Origin: Bryopsis sp. KO-2023
Lineage: Eukaryota; Chlorophyta; Ulvophyceae; Bryopsidales; Bryopsidaceae
NCBI GenBank assembly: GCA_030272585.1
Contig: BSYQ01000001.1
Location: 10,307,001 to 10,371,000, forward strand
Direction of reading: 5' to 3'
DNA length: 64,000 bases
Shown: positions 22,901 through 34,354 of the stretch, piece by piece
Numbering within the stretch: the stretch's first letter is position 1
Layout: the number at the start of each line of letters is the position of its first letter
The notes under the pieces: model-generated
Database searches by the model: none
Told to the model about the DNA's origin: nothing
What the model saw: only the letters and a program-made list of their open reading frames with translations
Program-made: the position numbers and the translations under genes

Positions 22901-25900
22901 ACTTCCACAACCTGCATGAATCAAGCCAAGCCCTCTAATTTTTCTCAAGGGGAAAAAAAAAACACCCCCGAGCTTCCCCACCACCACCACCAAAAAAAAA
23001 GGTCCAAAATCGACAGGAAGAATATACGTCTGGTAAAAAAACCAAGGGGGTTGCCAGTGATGTTCTTCTGAATCTATAAGTTTTTGTAGTATTTGTCTGC
23101 GATCGAATCCCACCAGAAACCCGTTGGAAAAAATAAATCACCTTTGGGGGAAGATGGGCACTCAAAAGCTTGTTGGTCCTCCTCAAGATGAACTGATTGA
23201 CGATGCCGCTCAGCTCCTCGCTCCTCTCTTGGCCGAGGGAAACCTCTTCATCGCTGGCGTCTGGTTCTCGGCCAGCTAAAATCGCTGTCTCATATTGCCG
23301 GCGAAATGAAGATGGCGTTCCAAGCACCCCAGGATTGCAGAAATTCACCATCGCATAAAACTAAATCAAAATCCCCCAAAGAAACCGTTGGTCAATCGAC
23401 CAGACGAGCAAAAATGGTGGTTTCGAAAAGCATGTAAAGAAAAACAGGAGTCTTTGCTGAAGCATCCTCCCCAAATTGTAACTTGGGCTTACCTCTTCGA
23501 GGTGGTTTTGAAGAGGGGTTCCTGAAAGCAAGACTCGCCGCTTGCAATGCAAACGATCCAGTGCCTGAACAAAGCTGGCAATTTAATATGCTTACTTCAT
23601 TTCAGTTCATGCAGAAAAGCGACGGCAGCATCAAAACCTCAAAATAACAACATTGAGGGACATAAATATCCCTCAATTCGTAGAAAAAACTCATGCGGTG
23701 AAACCATCACAATCTTCTACGCGGAATAGCAAGGGGTCCTCTTGAATCGATGAATGCCATCCTCAATGCAGATCTGCATTTCTAGAAATACAAAAATAAG
23801 TCCAAGAATCATACCTTGTTCGTCAAGGTGTTATCGTTTTTCAGTCGATGCGCCTCGTCGCAAATGAGCAAATCACAGCTCTCCGGTTTGTTGAATTTTG
23901 CACTATGAATCCTGAAAGTTTCGTAGGAGATGATCAAAACCTGCACCACAGCATTCCACGACAATCCTTATGACTTTTAGCCTGGGTTGTTCACTTTTGT
24001 TTCGTTTCTTTCCCTCCAAGCCAAGCAGCAATGCAAGCGTAAATGTGGAAAAAACGAAACGTTCAGCCACCTACATACATGATAAGGATTTCGGTCATGA
24101 AGAAATTGATCGATGCCATGTATGACTTCGTCCCTTGAGGATTCACTCATGGCTATCGTTCGAACGCTCCCCTGCACACACACACACACACACACCAAAA
24201 TAAAATAGTAATATGGGTTAGGGTTAGGGTGGCTGTGCTTTTTTTCTTTGCTTTTTTGCGATCCAACATAGACGCTACAGCAAGTACCCACCTTCAGCCA
24301 TTTTTCGCATTCGCTGTCCCAATTTGAAACTAAGCTGGTGGGGCAAACGATGATCGTTCTTTTCACCAAGGGAACGCCTCCCAGCGATTCAGCACCTTGC
24401 TTTAGGACCGTCCACATCAAAGCGATGCCTTGCAGCGTTTTACCCAGCCCCATATCATCAGCAAGAATGCACCCTGAATGGATTGTGGCCACAGCACCAA
24501 ACAGTTGAGCTCCTGTTTCATTTCGATTAGTGTCATATGGAATAACTCAACTGGTGTCGTATAAGAAGATGGTGAAAAAAAAACTTACCTTGGCCTTCAT
24601 AATCCTTGATTCCAGCCACACATTCAAACATAAAGGCGACACCCTCCCGTTGATGGGGTCTCAGAAATTTTGTCAATCGTTTATCCACTTCGATCGGAGT
24701 GCCCACTTCACCCAATGAAGTGTCAGGCTCCCACAGCACAAGCGGCTCAACCCCATTGTCTTCCTGATCCAAATTCAAACAAGGATAAATCGCAAAGGTA
24801 TAAAATAAATAAACAAAGATATAAAAAATTGAACTCCCCACTAGTAACAAGCCAACCCCCAAACATAAACAATTATTCAATGAATTCCCACCCCCAACTC
24901 TACCCTATCGCCAGATTGCACCACTCTGGATGGTGAACACATACAAATTGACACCCTTGCACAGTGTGCTTGCCGTTCGTAGTTTTTGATTTTTTTCACC
25001 TCGATTTCTTCTGCTTGTGGAGGCTCGATTGGGTGAAGTGGGAGGGGGGTGGGCAGCAGCGAAGCTGGTGGTCGAAATGGTTTGCCTGAGCCCCATGGTA
25101 CGACATTTCGTTTCGCAGCCAATCTTCTTCGTAAATCCTGTCACAGCCACTGTCCGTGCTCACTAACCCAAAGCCCAACCCATTCCCTTAAGTTTTTAAT
25201 TTTTAATTTTGACTTTCTTCCTGGGGCACAGTGAGCACTATTTCTCTAAAATCAATTTACCAGAGACATTCGTGGGGCTCCTTCTTTTGGAGATTTGAAT
25301 GGCTTCTTCAGTCGAATCTGGGCATCTTCCACGTTCAGCATCTTTGGCATCATAGGTTTACGGCACGTCACTAGACTGAAAATGAAAACCAAATTTTCTC
25401 CTTCGGCATTTTTGATTGTATTATGTTCTACATCTACCGAAACTCCAAGTCCGGTTGTAGACCCTAATATGGCTTGTCCTCAATTGGGCATAAAAAAAAT
25501 TGAACAAAGAAATCTTGGGGGGTGGGGGCAGGAAGACTTCATGTTTTGAAAACACCTTTTCTATCTACCTGTTGCTGGTCAAAGCATCTATATTCGCTTG
25601 ACGCTTTGCCCTCCGTTCCATGTCTTCAGTTTCGTCTTCCTCAATACTACCCCCTCCGCCAGCCGACACCGAAAAACTCCTTTCAGACATCCTAGGCAAC
25701 ATGCAACCCACTCAGTCCTCTCTTTTTTTTTGTCCATGTCCAGGGGTTCTAACACAAAGAAGCAATGAAGGAAGAAGAGATGGACATGGTGAGAATCTAT
25801 TGAAGCTGACCTGGATGTGTCTGGTTGATGCTGGCCTGTCGACGACACCTCCATTCGGGATGCTGATTTTCCTTCCTCAGATGCCTCCGTACAATCGCTC

Positions 25901-26218
25901 TCATTGTCTGACGCCTACAACCACCGATTTTTTACATTCAAAATGAATATCCAAACGCCTATATCGATGATCGAGGGGCAACAAATGCACAAAGAATTCA
26001 GCATCTGGCTCCAGCAGCTTTTCTGTGGCATGTCCAAATGTGACATTTCCACCTGCACTGAAAAACCAAGCGTGGGGAGAGCCACAGACTTCGAATTGTT
26101 TCTGTATTTGTTCAGGTGAGTTCGACAGAACCTGATATGAAGCGCTTGCTTCAGCCTCTGCGTCAGACTCAATATCTTGGCTGGACGCGAGGATATCTTC
26201 TCCGTCCGAGCTTTCCAT
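19967..26218 (-). CDS. RAD54: RAD54 Swi2/Snf2-family recombination translocase, 20 exons
   Basis: Exons on the minus strand: 26218-26132, 25914-25811, 25691-25569, 25375-25261, 25137-24955, 24763-24589, 24512-24292, 24171-24079, 23940-23815, 23564-23493, 23360-23142, 22911-22684, 22264-22125, 21896-21623, 21522-21423, 21272-21133, 20982-20923, 20767-20669, 20488-20268, 20195-19967. The joined frame gives 1002 residues. Snf2 motifs are intact: [27 protein letters not shown] (Walker A), CDEAHRLKN (DEAH box), [28 protein letters not shown] and [16 protein letters not shown]. The region [18 protein letters not shown] matches the C-terminal domain of plant RAD54 specifically. The first 80 residues are acidic. 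RAD54 works with RAD51 in homologous recombination in the nucleus. The gene looks intact and is divergent from the TORTIFOLIA1-like gene. Confidence 0.93.
24174..24230. repeat. CA microsatellite next to GGGTTAGGGTTAGGG in a RAD54 intron
   Basis: An uninterrupted CA run of about 23 bp (24174-24196) is followed 18 bp later by two and a half TTAGGG units (24215-24230). Both lie inside a RAD54 intron on the plus strand. The unit is six bases long, unlike the seven-base TTTAGGG-type tract near 60300. Confidence 0.8.
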
Positions 26219-26833
26219 TTGTGTGTTCCAATTATCCAGGAAGCAAGCGTCGAGAGATCAGTGCGAGTTGCCCAAGCCGTAATGGATATTTGTTCAGCGA
26301 CAGTTTTCAGATTCTACTTGTGTGCGCGCTTGCGTTTCTGTGAGTCATACATAGAAGCCAGCCCGAAGGTGGATATGTTGGAGGCTCTCCGAAAGGACGA
26401 GGGTCCTCTCCGAAAATGTGCTGTGGAAAGAAACCACAGGGTCGTTACTGAGACGTCAATCGCTTCTCGATGTTCAGAGCGTCTTGCCCCAGGGTGTAGA
26501 GCTTCTTATCGACCTTCCTCCCATTCGATTTTAACATTGAGAGGAAGCCGCCTTGGACCAACGGCCGCAGCCAAACCATCAGCATCGATCTGTTGAGATT
26601 TTGGCTGCATCCCCCAACTCCCACCACAGAAACTGGCTGCCTTACATAAACAACGGGAATTTTGTTTTAGGCGCTGAACAATGGGACATGGTGTGACTTA
26701 ATAAAGAGCCTTGTGACGCCTTCGAAAGAGAAAGAATAGAGAGCGTTTTTTTTTTAGAATTCGTGTTTCGCTAGATAGACGTCGTCGTTCTTGTCGTCTG
26801 CGAAAAGCGGAGTTTTGAGCGCAAACACCAAAT
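26219..26833. promoter_or_regulatory. Presumed bidirectional promoter, RAD54 / TORTIFOLIA1-like
   Basis: A 615-bp gap between divergent start codons. Open frames on the minus strand around 26440-26627 show no RAD54 similarity, so I treat them as leader or non-coding sequence. The segment gagcgcaaaca just before the plus-strand ATG loosely resembles half of an E2F site; this is weak. Confidence 0.35.
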
Positions 26834-29800
26834 ATGGCCGGGGAAACGAAAGGAGGCTCGTGGAATCCCTCTCCTCAACGAAAACAAAGGCGAAAAGAAA
26901 AACTGCTGGAGTGCTTAAATAAGCTGGGTGACAGGGACACGCAACGCGCTGCTTCGGAGGAAGTGAAGCAACTTATAAAGGTGAGGAAGAAAACGCAGAG
27001 GGGGAAAAGAGTGGAAAACGAATAACGACGAGGACTGCATTTCGAAAACCCAAGGGTTGGAGCCAGCCCTGGTGCTGGGCTGAGGAAAACTGCTCCTCTG
27101 GGGGAAGTCGTGGGTGCTCGCGGCTGTAGCTGTCACAGGGTTGGGAACCTGCACCCTCCGTTTTTGACGTCTGTAGCCAGCGGTGGTTGGGTTACGTTAC
27201 TGCAGAGTCGTCAGGCGTTTGGAAATCATCACATAAGCGCTTCATACTTTTCCGTAGGAGTTGGACAACGATGGTATGACGGTTCTTATATCCAATCTCT
27301 GTATTTCTGGAAAGGAGCACAAGCCTTTCGTCAGAAAGGTAAGTTTGGTGGGCTGGCTTGTTTGGGGGGCTGTGGAAAACCATGAAGAAATTTGCATGGT
27401 CAATCACATCAGATAGAAATGCAACAGTTTCATTTATTATTAGTTAGATTTTGTTTGGCGGGGTGGGTTGATAATGAAACAAAGTGAGAGGGGGTGGGAG
27501 GATCAGCTGCGAAAAAGGTGCATGTGTCTGGCTGATTGATTCTTTTCCTTCAAGGTGTTTTTTTTCTTTATTATTATTATTAATTTTTTTTTTTGGGGGG
27601 GGGAGGGAGGCTGGGGATTTATTTGGTGGTTAATGGAGGTGTGGTGTGTCTGTTTTTGTGTGCGTAAAGGAATGCGTGCGCTTGTTTTGCAACTTAGCTG
27701 ATGTGGAGTGTCCTGTGCGTGGCACCGTTCTAACTCACCCACAAATCACCAAGATTGTAAAGTTTTTGAGGACATGTCTCCAGGTAAATCAGCCAGAACC
27801 AAAAAGACCAAAAAGCAAACTGCTGGATGGGAAAAAAAATCCCTGAAAGGTGGAAAAACAACCCATAAAAAACACATGTTGGTCTGCTTCTTTTTATGGT
27901 AATGGAGGCATCTATCTCATTCAAATGAGTGAAATCGGCTGGCGATTGTGGCGATACAGGATAGTGATGGAGGAGTAAGGGAGGCCGTTGGAGAAGTTTT
28001 TGGCGTTTTAGCCTCACAGTGGGTGGACCATCATGGGACTCCAATCCCAGGGGAACCCTCTAATCTCTTCATAAAAAATGTTTTGGAAGCTGTGGCAGAA
28101 CCCAAGAAAGATGTTCAAGTAGCTGCAGGGTTAGCCCTTGGACAGGTGGGTTGGCTCGCATCTTGTTTGGATACGGTTTTCTTGTTTTGGAAAATTGAAA
28201 GGGGCGAAAAAAGCTTTTGGGTGAATGAAGGTTGAATAAGTTCCTTGTGGTAATTTTTAATTTTTTTTGGCATCAGGTCGCAGAGTCTGTGGGGCCCATT
28301 TCCAAGGAGCTAGCGAAAGAGCTGCTGAAATGGATCAAACATGCGCATTTTGGTGGGAAAGCTCAGTTGATTGCTGCCGTATGCTCCACTGAGAATGGCA
28401 GCGTGAAAGGTTTCATGAAGGCACGATCCCCTGCAATGGAAACCTGTGCTTTGATGTTTTTTTTAAATATGTTTTCAGAAAAGCTCATGGTTATAATGCA
28501 AAAAGTCTCCCCTCCCACCACATCATCAAAAGTGAAAAGTTAAAAAACTCCCTGGTTAAGAAAACACCATTCCCAGAATTTCCTCAATCGCTGTGAAATC
28601 GCATCCTGATTTTTTTTTTAGGGGTTTTGTTTATTGCTGCAGAAAAGCATGACGACCTTCAAACCCTATCTGGGGCATTTCATTGGTCAACCTTCCGTGG
28701 GGGCCTCGAACGGAACAGGGATCCTTGGACTGCTCTCCAGCAAAGACTGGCCCGTCAGGAAAGCTGCTGCTGAAGCAGTGAAAACTGCAGCAGTGCTGTA
28801 CGGCCCTCAATTCTCAGACCCTAAAACTGGAAAATCGTTGATCAAGAAATCGAAGGATGCTCTGGGGTCCACTAGATTCGACAAGGTGAGATGCAATATT
28901 ACATTACTATCGTTGCTTACATTGTCAGGGGGTGCAGCACACATCTATCAAAAAAAAAAATCACCCCATGGCATGAGCTGCTGGTGTTTGGGTGGTTTAA
29001 GCCTGGGTTTAACCTGTACTCTGCAGTCTCACTCTCAAGCCCTTCTCTGAAGGTCAAGCCCGTTCGGGAAGCCATATTGGATTCCATTCAAATGCTGGAG
29101 GTGCTGGATGACTTCGTGGAATCCGATAGCAACCCTCTCGACTGGGCGACGTTTTGGGAGGGCCGTGGAGGGGACACCGCATCGCCTTTGCCCAGCGGTA
29201 AGCTGTTGTTCGGTGGTCCAAGGAGACTGCACCAGAAACTGGCACAATTCGTGCAGCACCCAACCAAGCTCAACAAAACCCCGAACATCCAACAAAGCAC
29301 AAACTCAGGATTGAAACCCAACGAGGAAATAAGGGAAACCGAGAGCAGGAAGGGGACCCGAGGGGTGGAAAAGGAGTCATCTAGGAAGTCAATTCCACAG
29401 GGGGCGGGGGAATGCTGCGATCAGGGGGGGGAAGTTTTGGGAGCTGAATCAAGGGGAGAGCCCAGAAATGCTCAGTCATCGCCAGACAGTTTTCACAGCG
29501 CGAACGAAAGCATGATGGAAGAAGGGGGTGCCAGTGAGGATGAACTGAAAATGGGGTTGGAAGGTGTGGGAAGGTGCACACACCGCAACTCCAAAAAGCA
29601 TCTAACCAAACCTGAATGAACAGAGCAATGCAGAGAAAGCGCCGAAACTGTGAACATACAGCAACAACTCAAAAACGCCCAATCCATCGCAAACAGACCC
29701 AATATCATCATATCAACAAACCACACAACATCCACGATTTAATCGAAATCCTCTCCTGCGCCTCACTCGCGTTTTTTTTTTTTCTTTGTGTTTTTGCATG

Positions 29801-32385
29801 TTCAGGTGCGTCCACCCCGCCACCAAATCCTAACGAAAATCGTGGTAAACGTAATGATGCAGACAAATCTACTTTCGTGGAGCGATTCCGAAAGGCAGCT
29901 GCCGAGGTGGACGTCATCGCAGCCCCGGAGCTGTCCCAAGCCGTCCCTGATTCAAGCAGGGATGAGGAGGAGCTGGACGATGTGGTGGACACCCCACGAG
30001 ACGATGTGGTGCACGAAGAAGAAGAAGAAGAAGATGAAGATGATGAAGAGGAGGAGGATGAAGAGTCGTCAGAAAAGGTGAGAAACAAACAAACCTTATG
30101 GGGGAAAATGCTGGATTTTTCTTTCTCCTTTTCCACTTACCTCGCTGTTTCTATTTTTTTTATTCTTTTTTGGTTGATTAATGCGAGTCTAGTTTAATTC
30201 TGAAAAGAAATAAAATCTGGATCGAAGCTGAAAAGATACAGCCAAAATGAAAAAAGTCACCATCTGTTTTCTTCGTGATGTTCGATTGTGATTGATCGTG
30301 ATGGATCCAAGTTGAAACCATTTGCTGTCGGTCGCAAAATTTTCTGCAATAATGAACAGTTTTTTCCTGGTGTGTGTGTGTGTGAAAAGCTCCCTGAAGA
30401 ATCGTGGGCTGTGACGGTGGATCGCATGGAAGCCCTCGAACGCCAGCAAAACAGACTTTTCGAAATGGTGGAGGCGCTGGGGAACAGAATCGACACGGCG
30501 GTGATGGACCTTCAGGTGCATATCCCAACATTGATGGCATCGCTGGCTTGATAGTGGCGCTGAGTTGTGAACCTTCGAATTAATGGTCGCTGCCTTCAGG
30601 GGAATTTTTCTTCGATGCAACAAGCTGTGTGTGTCCTGCAAGAGGACATGGCGGCTTTGATCGGAGGTGTTACTCAGAGATCCGCTTGCGTCTCTGATTT
30701 CAGAAGAGGCGTCGGCTGTCCACAGGCAACTATAGATCCTGAAAAGGTGAATGCCGTTTTATGGACCGACATGCCAAAACAAAAGAAAATAATGAGTGAA
30801 ATAGTGATGATACCGTCATCTTATGCACTACACATTTATCAATGTGTTTTTGTTTTTATTTTATTTTGATACTGAAAAGTATGTTGTATTTGTTGATTTT
30901 GAGGATTTGTTCTTTTTTTTCAGCAGAGCTCTTCCCCCACTCTTGCAGATTTGGACGGCGCGTATGCTGAGGCGCTCTCCATCCCAAATAACGAACTTCA
31001 ATTGATCAGATTGATACAACGCACTGGCCCAGTCATCCCCGAGTTGAATCTGGGCACCCTCAATCAGCTCCTGAGGGTGTTCCATCAATTTCTGTGGGAG
31101 GGCCGTGCACTTGGCAGAATACTGCCTTGGTTTTGGCAGTTGGTGGAACCTCAAAATCGTGAGCATTCAAATGCTGTGGATGGGGACACCAGAATCAAAA
31201 TTATTGGAGTGCTCAGCGAACTGAAAAGAGAAGCGAGCGAAGAGGTGCGTCTGTATAATCAGCAATTCTCGAGAAACGCTTTGGCTCAGCAAAGTCTAGT
31301 ATGATGTGTTCAGGGCAACAGGGATGGAAAAATAGCGTGATATATTTGTTATTATTATATTTTTGTTATTTGTTGATAGATGTGGGGTGCGATTTCGTTC
31401 ATGTAGGCGGCTTTACAGATCCAGTCGATGGAATCTTCGCTCCGTGCCGTTTGGGATATGCCCGCTCCAAGAGATGCAACATCTAAAAGCCGTTACAATA
31501 GTGCCGCTGGTGAGAAGCAGTAAGATTTCTGTTTGTTTGTTTGTTTGTTTTCCACTTCCAAACGAGTCCTTGTGGGGTTGGTTTGTGGGCCGTGTTGAAA
31601 GAGCAGTAAGATTCAAGTTAAAATGACGTAGTGAGTTGAAAGAGGCGCGGTGAAATCTTTGGACGGTGCTGGATTCCTGGGGTTGCGATGTCGAAACGAT
31701 GTAAGAAAAAAAACAGGCCGACGTATGGACGGGGAAAATCTGAGTCAAAACACTGGAGCACTGCATATTGCACTCTTGCCTCTTTGCATTCCCTTGCTCG
31801 ATTCCGCAAGCAAAACATCCAGCAGTCTGAAAGCCAATTTCCAATGATGTCTGGAGATGAAATACCAGTCAGAAAGTGACCGTTGTTTTTTCGGGGTTCA
31901 GTTCTACATCAGTCAAAGAATCGTTTTCCTAAATAACTTTTTTTTGGCTAATTTCAACTGTTAAAAAAAAAGAAATTTCCTCTCAAGATACAACTGTAAT
32001 CGGTCATCGGTTCAAAGAAAGAAACTTGAATTTCTGCATCAGTTTATCAGTTTGATTTTTAAGTTGGTTTTAGATGTCTAATTTTTTTTTCTTGCTGGTT
32101 GTTTTTTCTGAATGAGCCTAGTTTTCTAAGGAGATTTTCTGAGCCAGATATGATGTTCCTGGTTTTTTCTAGATGAATTATCGGATTTCTGTAATGTTTG
32201 TTGTTGTCTGTTCAGGTCGGTTGGGCCAGAGCAGTCGCCAAACCTTTGAGCCAGGAATGACGGACAGATCCGGAGCGACTAGGTATGGGGATGATCATCG
32301 AGCATGGGTTCAATCTTCGGTTGAAGGTCTGGATGAATTGCAGGCCAGGTTCAATGGAATGAACCACCATGGAATGAGGGGGTAG
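26834..32385 (+). CDS. TORTIFOLIA1/SPIRAL2-like microtubule-associated protein, 13 exons
   Basis: Exons: 26834-26980, 27258-27338, 27670-27783, 27960-28145, 28277-28402, 28643-28885, 29053-29563, 29806-30077, 30390-30515, 30600-30746, 30927-31244, 31419-31509, 32216-32385. Phases join, giving 843 residues. The first 350 residues are HEAT-like helical repeats, including LLECLNKLGDRDTQRAASEE, LQDSDGGVREAVGEVF and SSKDWPVRKAAAEAVK, as in plant TOR1/SPR2. A long polar linker and an acidic Glu/Asp run (exon 8) follow. The conserved C-terminal module has a coiled-coil-like MEALERQQNRLFEMVEAL, then AYAEALSIPNNELQLIRLI. Plant members bind microtubule minus ends and control cortical array dynamics. 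The start is the first Met, preceded by a leader without an in-frame alternative. The last exon is Gly/Ser/Arg-rich and assigned by phase only. Confidence 0.87.
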
Positions 32386-34147
32386 CTCTCAACTTTCCCC
32401 CGAAAAAAAACAAAAAAAAAACAAAAAAAACAGAATTTTTGGGAAGGGAGTATACTATAAGAGAAAAAAGAGAGTCGAAAAAATAGAAAACCAAAAAAAA
32501 AAGTGAGAGAGAGAGAGAGAGTGAGAGAGAAACGAGAGGCTAGTATTCTCGTTTCTTGTGTATTTTTCGAGAGGGGGGGAAATTGGGTGCCAGGAATTAT
32601 ATTCAGTGGGTTTTTGTTTGGGAGGGATGAAAGAAAAGAAAAAAAAGTTCTTGACCTGACAAATGTTCCTGTTGTTTTGGTGGTTTTGAGGAAATGACGA
32701 AGAAGTATAGCTAAAATAAAAAGTTTTACCTCTTGTTTTCTTTTATGGAGTTTTTTTCTGTTTTTGCTTAATTTAAGTCTTGTCAGATAACACGGTCGTT
32801 TGTGACAGGGATTGGTGACGTGATTAGAAAAAAAAAAAATGAAAAAAAATGTTGGCCACCGATCATGCTACTGCCACCCTTGCATCTACAGAAGCTAAAA
32901 AGTCGACCTCTTGATCCTTTGCGTATGTTTGTGTTTTTTCTTTCCCCTTTTTTTTTTTGGTTTGTTGGCAATTTTTGGTTTTGGGGAAACCCACTATGAA
33001 TGGGACATTGCTAGAGGGAGACGAAAAGAGAAAAAAAAAGAAGAAATCTTATCTTGTGTTTTTGAGAAAAATGAAAAGTGGCATGCTAATATGTTTCTTT
33101 CTTTGTACGGGTGTTTTTTTTCGAATCTTATCCCGGGGGGGGGGGGGCGTTGATGAAACATGGGATCTTTTCGCCCCTTGAGGCTTTGCCGTGGCGTTTT
33201 GACGGAATTGTGCGTTGCTTTTGTGCACTTTTAATTACTTGCCTTTCCTAAAACATTATCCTTTTCTTTTTTTTGGTTTGTTTCTGTGTGTTTGCCTTTT
33301 TTCCTTTCACAATGGATGGTTGCTGAAATTTGTTGGTGTGGATAGGATAGAATGGTGAAGGTTGTATCATTGCGTATCTTTAAATAAGACCAAATTCAAT
33401 GCTTGTGTGGGGTTTCGTGCACTCGATTCCAAATTTTTGAAAGGAATTCCAAATTATAAAAAAACAATAGTAAGGATTTATTGTATTTTAAAAAAGTGAG
33501 GTGTTCCACACAGCTGCTTTTCGACAAGCGGATCGTGATCCTTGATCAAGACAACACCCCCACCAGAGATCAAAACCAGGCTGCGACTCACCTCCAACAG
33601 GTGCAAGCAGTTCTAAGCCTCGAGCACCTTCATTCTTCACATATGTATATATGTATACATGTATACATGCATTCATATATATATATATATATATCCCTTT
33701 CACAGAAATCAAACAAACAAACGAACATAAATTACATTGTGGAGGAGAATCGCCGTTCAGAAATCAGAATAAGAGTGTGTTAGGCTACCATGTTCATCAT
33801 TAATATTGGTAAGTCTAGGTTAGACTCATTTCGTGGCATCTCTGGTAGCAGTTGCGCTTTATTTCTTACCTGCAGGTGCAGGGCTTACGGTGCAAGCCAC
33901 ATACATCCCGCCTCAAATTCAAAAATTAATTTTGCAATCCACTTGAAAGCATTTAACTCTTGAGTGGTCTGCAGAATTGTTTCTTGGTTTCATTGATACG
34001 TATACGTATATGTACATCGAGATAATCAGTGCACTCGCGACTTTTTTTTTTAAATTATGGTCATATCATGTGATTTCAACACACAGCCAACTGGATGAGC
34101 GCACCTACAGCTGAAGGCAATCAGCTTTCATCTGTTGAATACTAAAA
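32386..34147. other. Intergenic region
   Basis: Contains the presumed 3' untranslated region of the TORTIFOLIA1-like gene, an AG microsatellite near 32505-32535, a G run near 33136, and an AT-rich ATGTATAC/TA microsatellite at about 33642-33692. No gene or RNA is recognisable. Confidence 0.5.
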
Positions 34148-34324
34148 TACTCTTTTAAGTCCTGTAAGGCCAAACTTCAGTTACGAAAAGTGAAGATAAA
34201 TTGTGGGAATCAACCAAAATGAAAACCTTGAGTGCATGAAAGCGTGCTGTAGTCGGTAGATTGGTTGACAATCACTTGTCACTTTTCGTAACTGAAGTTT
34301 GGCCTTACAGGACTTAAAAGAGTA
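34148..34324. repeat. Perfect 46-bp inverted repeat with 85-bp loop, foldback element
   Basis: The left arm 34148-34193 and right arm 34279-34324 are exact reverse complements over 46 bp. The outermost bases on both sides are TA, so the unit can be read as TA + CTCTTTTAAG ... CTTAAAAGAG + TA. Part of the loop also pairs imperfectly (gaatcaacca against tggttgacaatc). It ends 30 bp before the CDC27 start codon. The simplest reading is a short mariner-like or Stowaway-like MITE with a TA target duplication. A hairpin RNA precursor is an alternative. Confidence 0.85.
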
Positions 34325-34354
34325 GGTTAATACTTTATCCACCCCATCCACACC

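Noticed and set aside
29708-30136. Poly-Ser minus-strand frame of 142 codons
   Set aside because: Complement of the Glu/Asp run in exon 8 of the TORTIFOLIA1-like gene.
33642-33692. Possible CRISPR-like or tandem array
   Set aside because: It is a simple ATGTATAC/TA microsatellite without unique spacers; CRISPR arrays are not expected in a nuclear genome.
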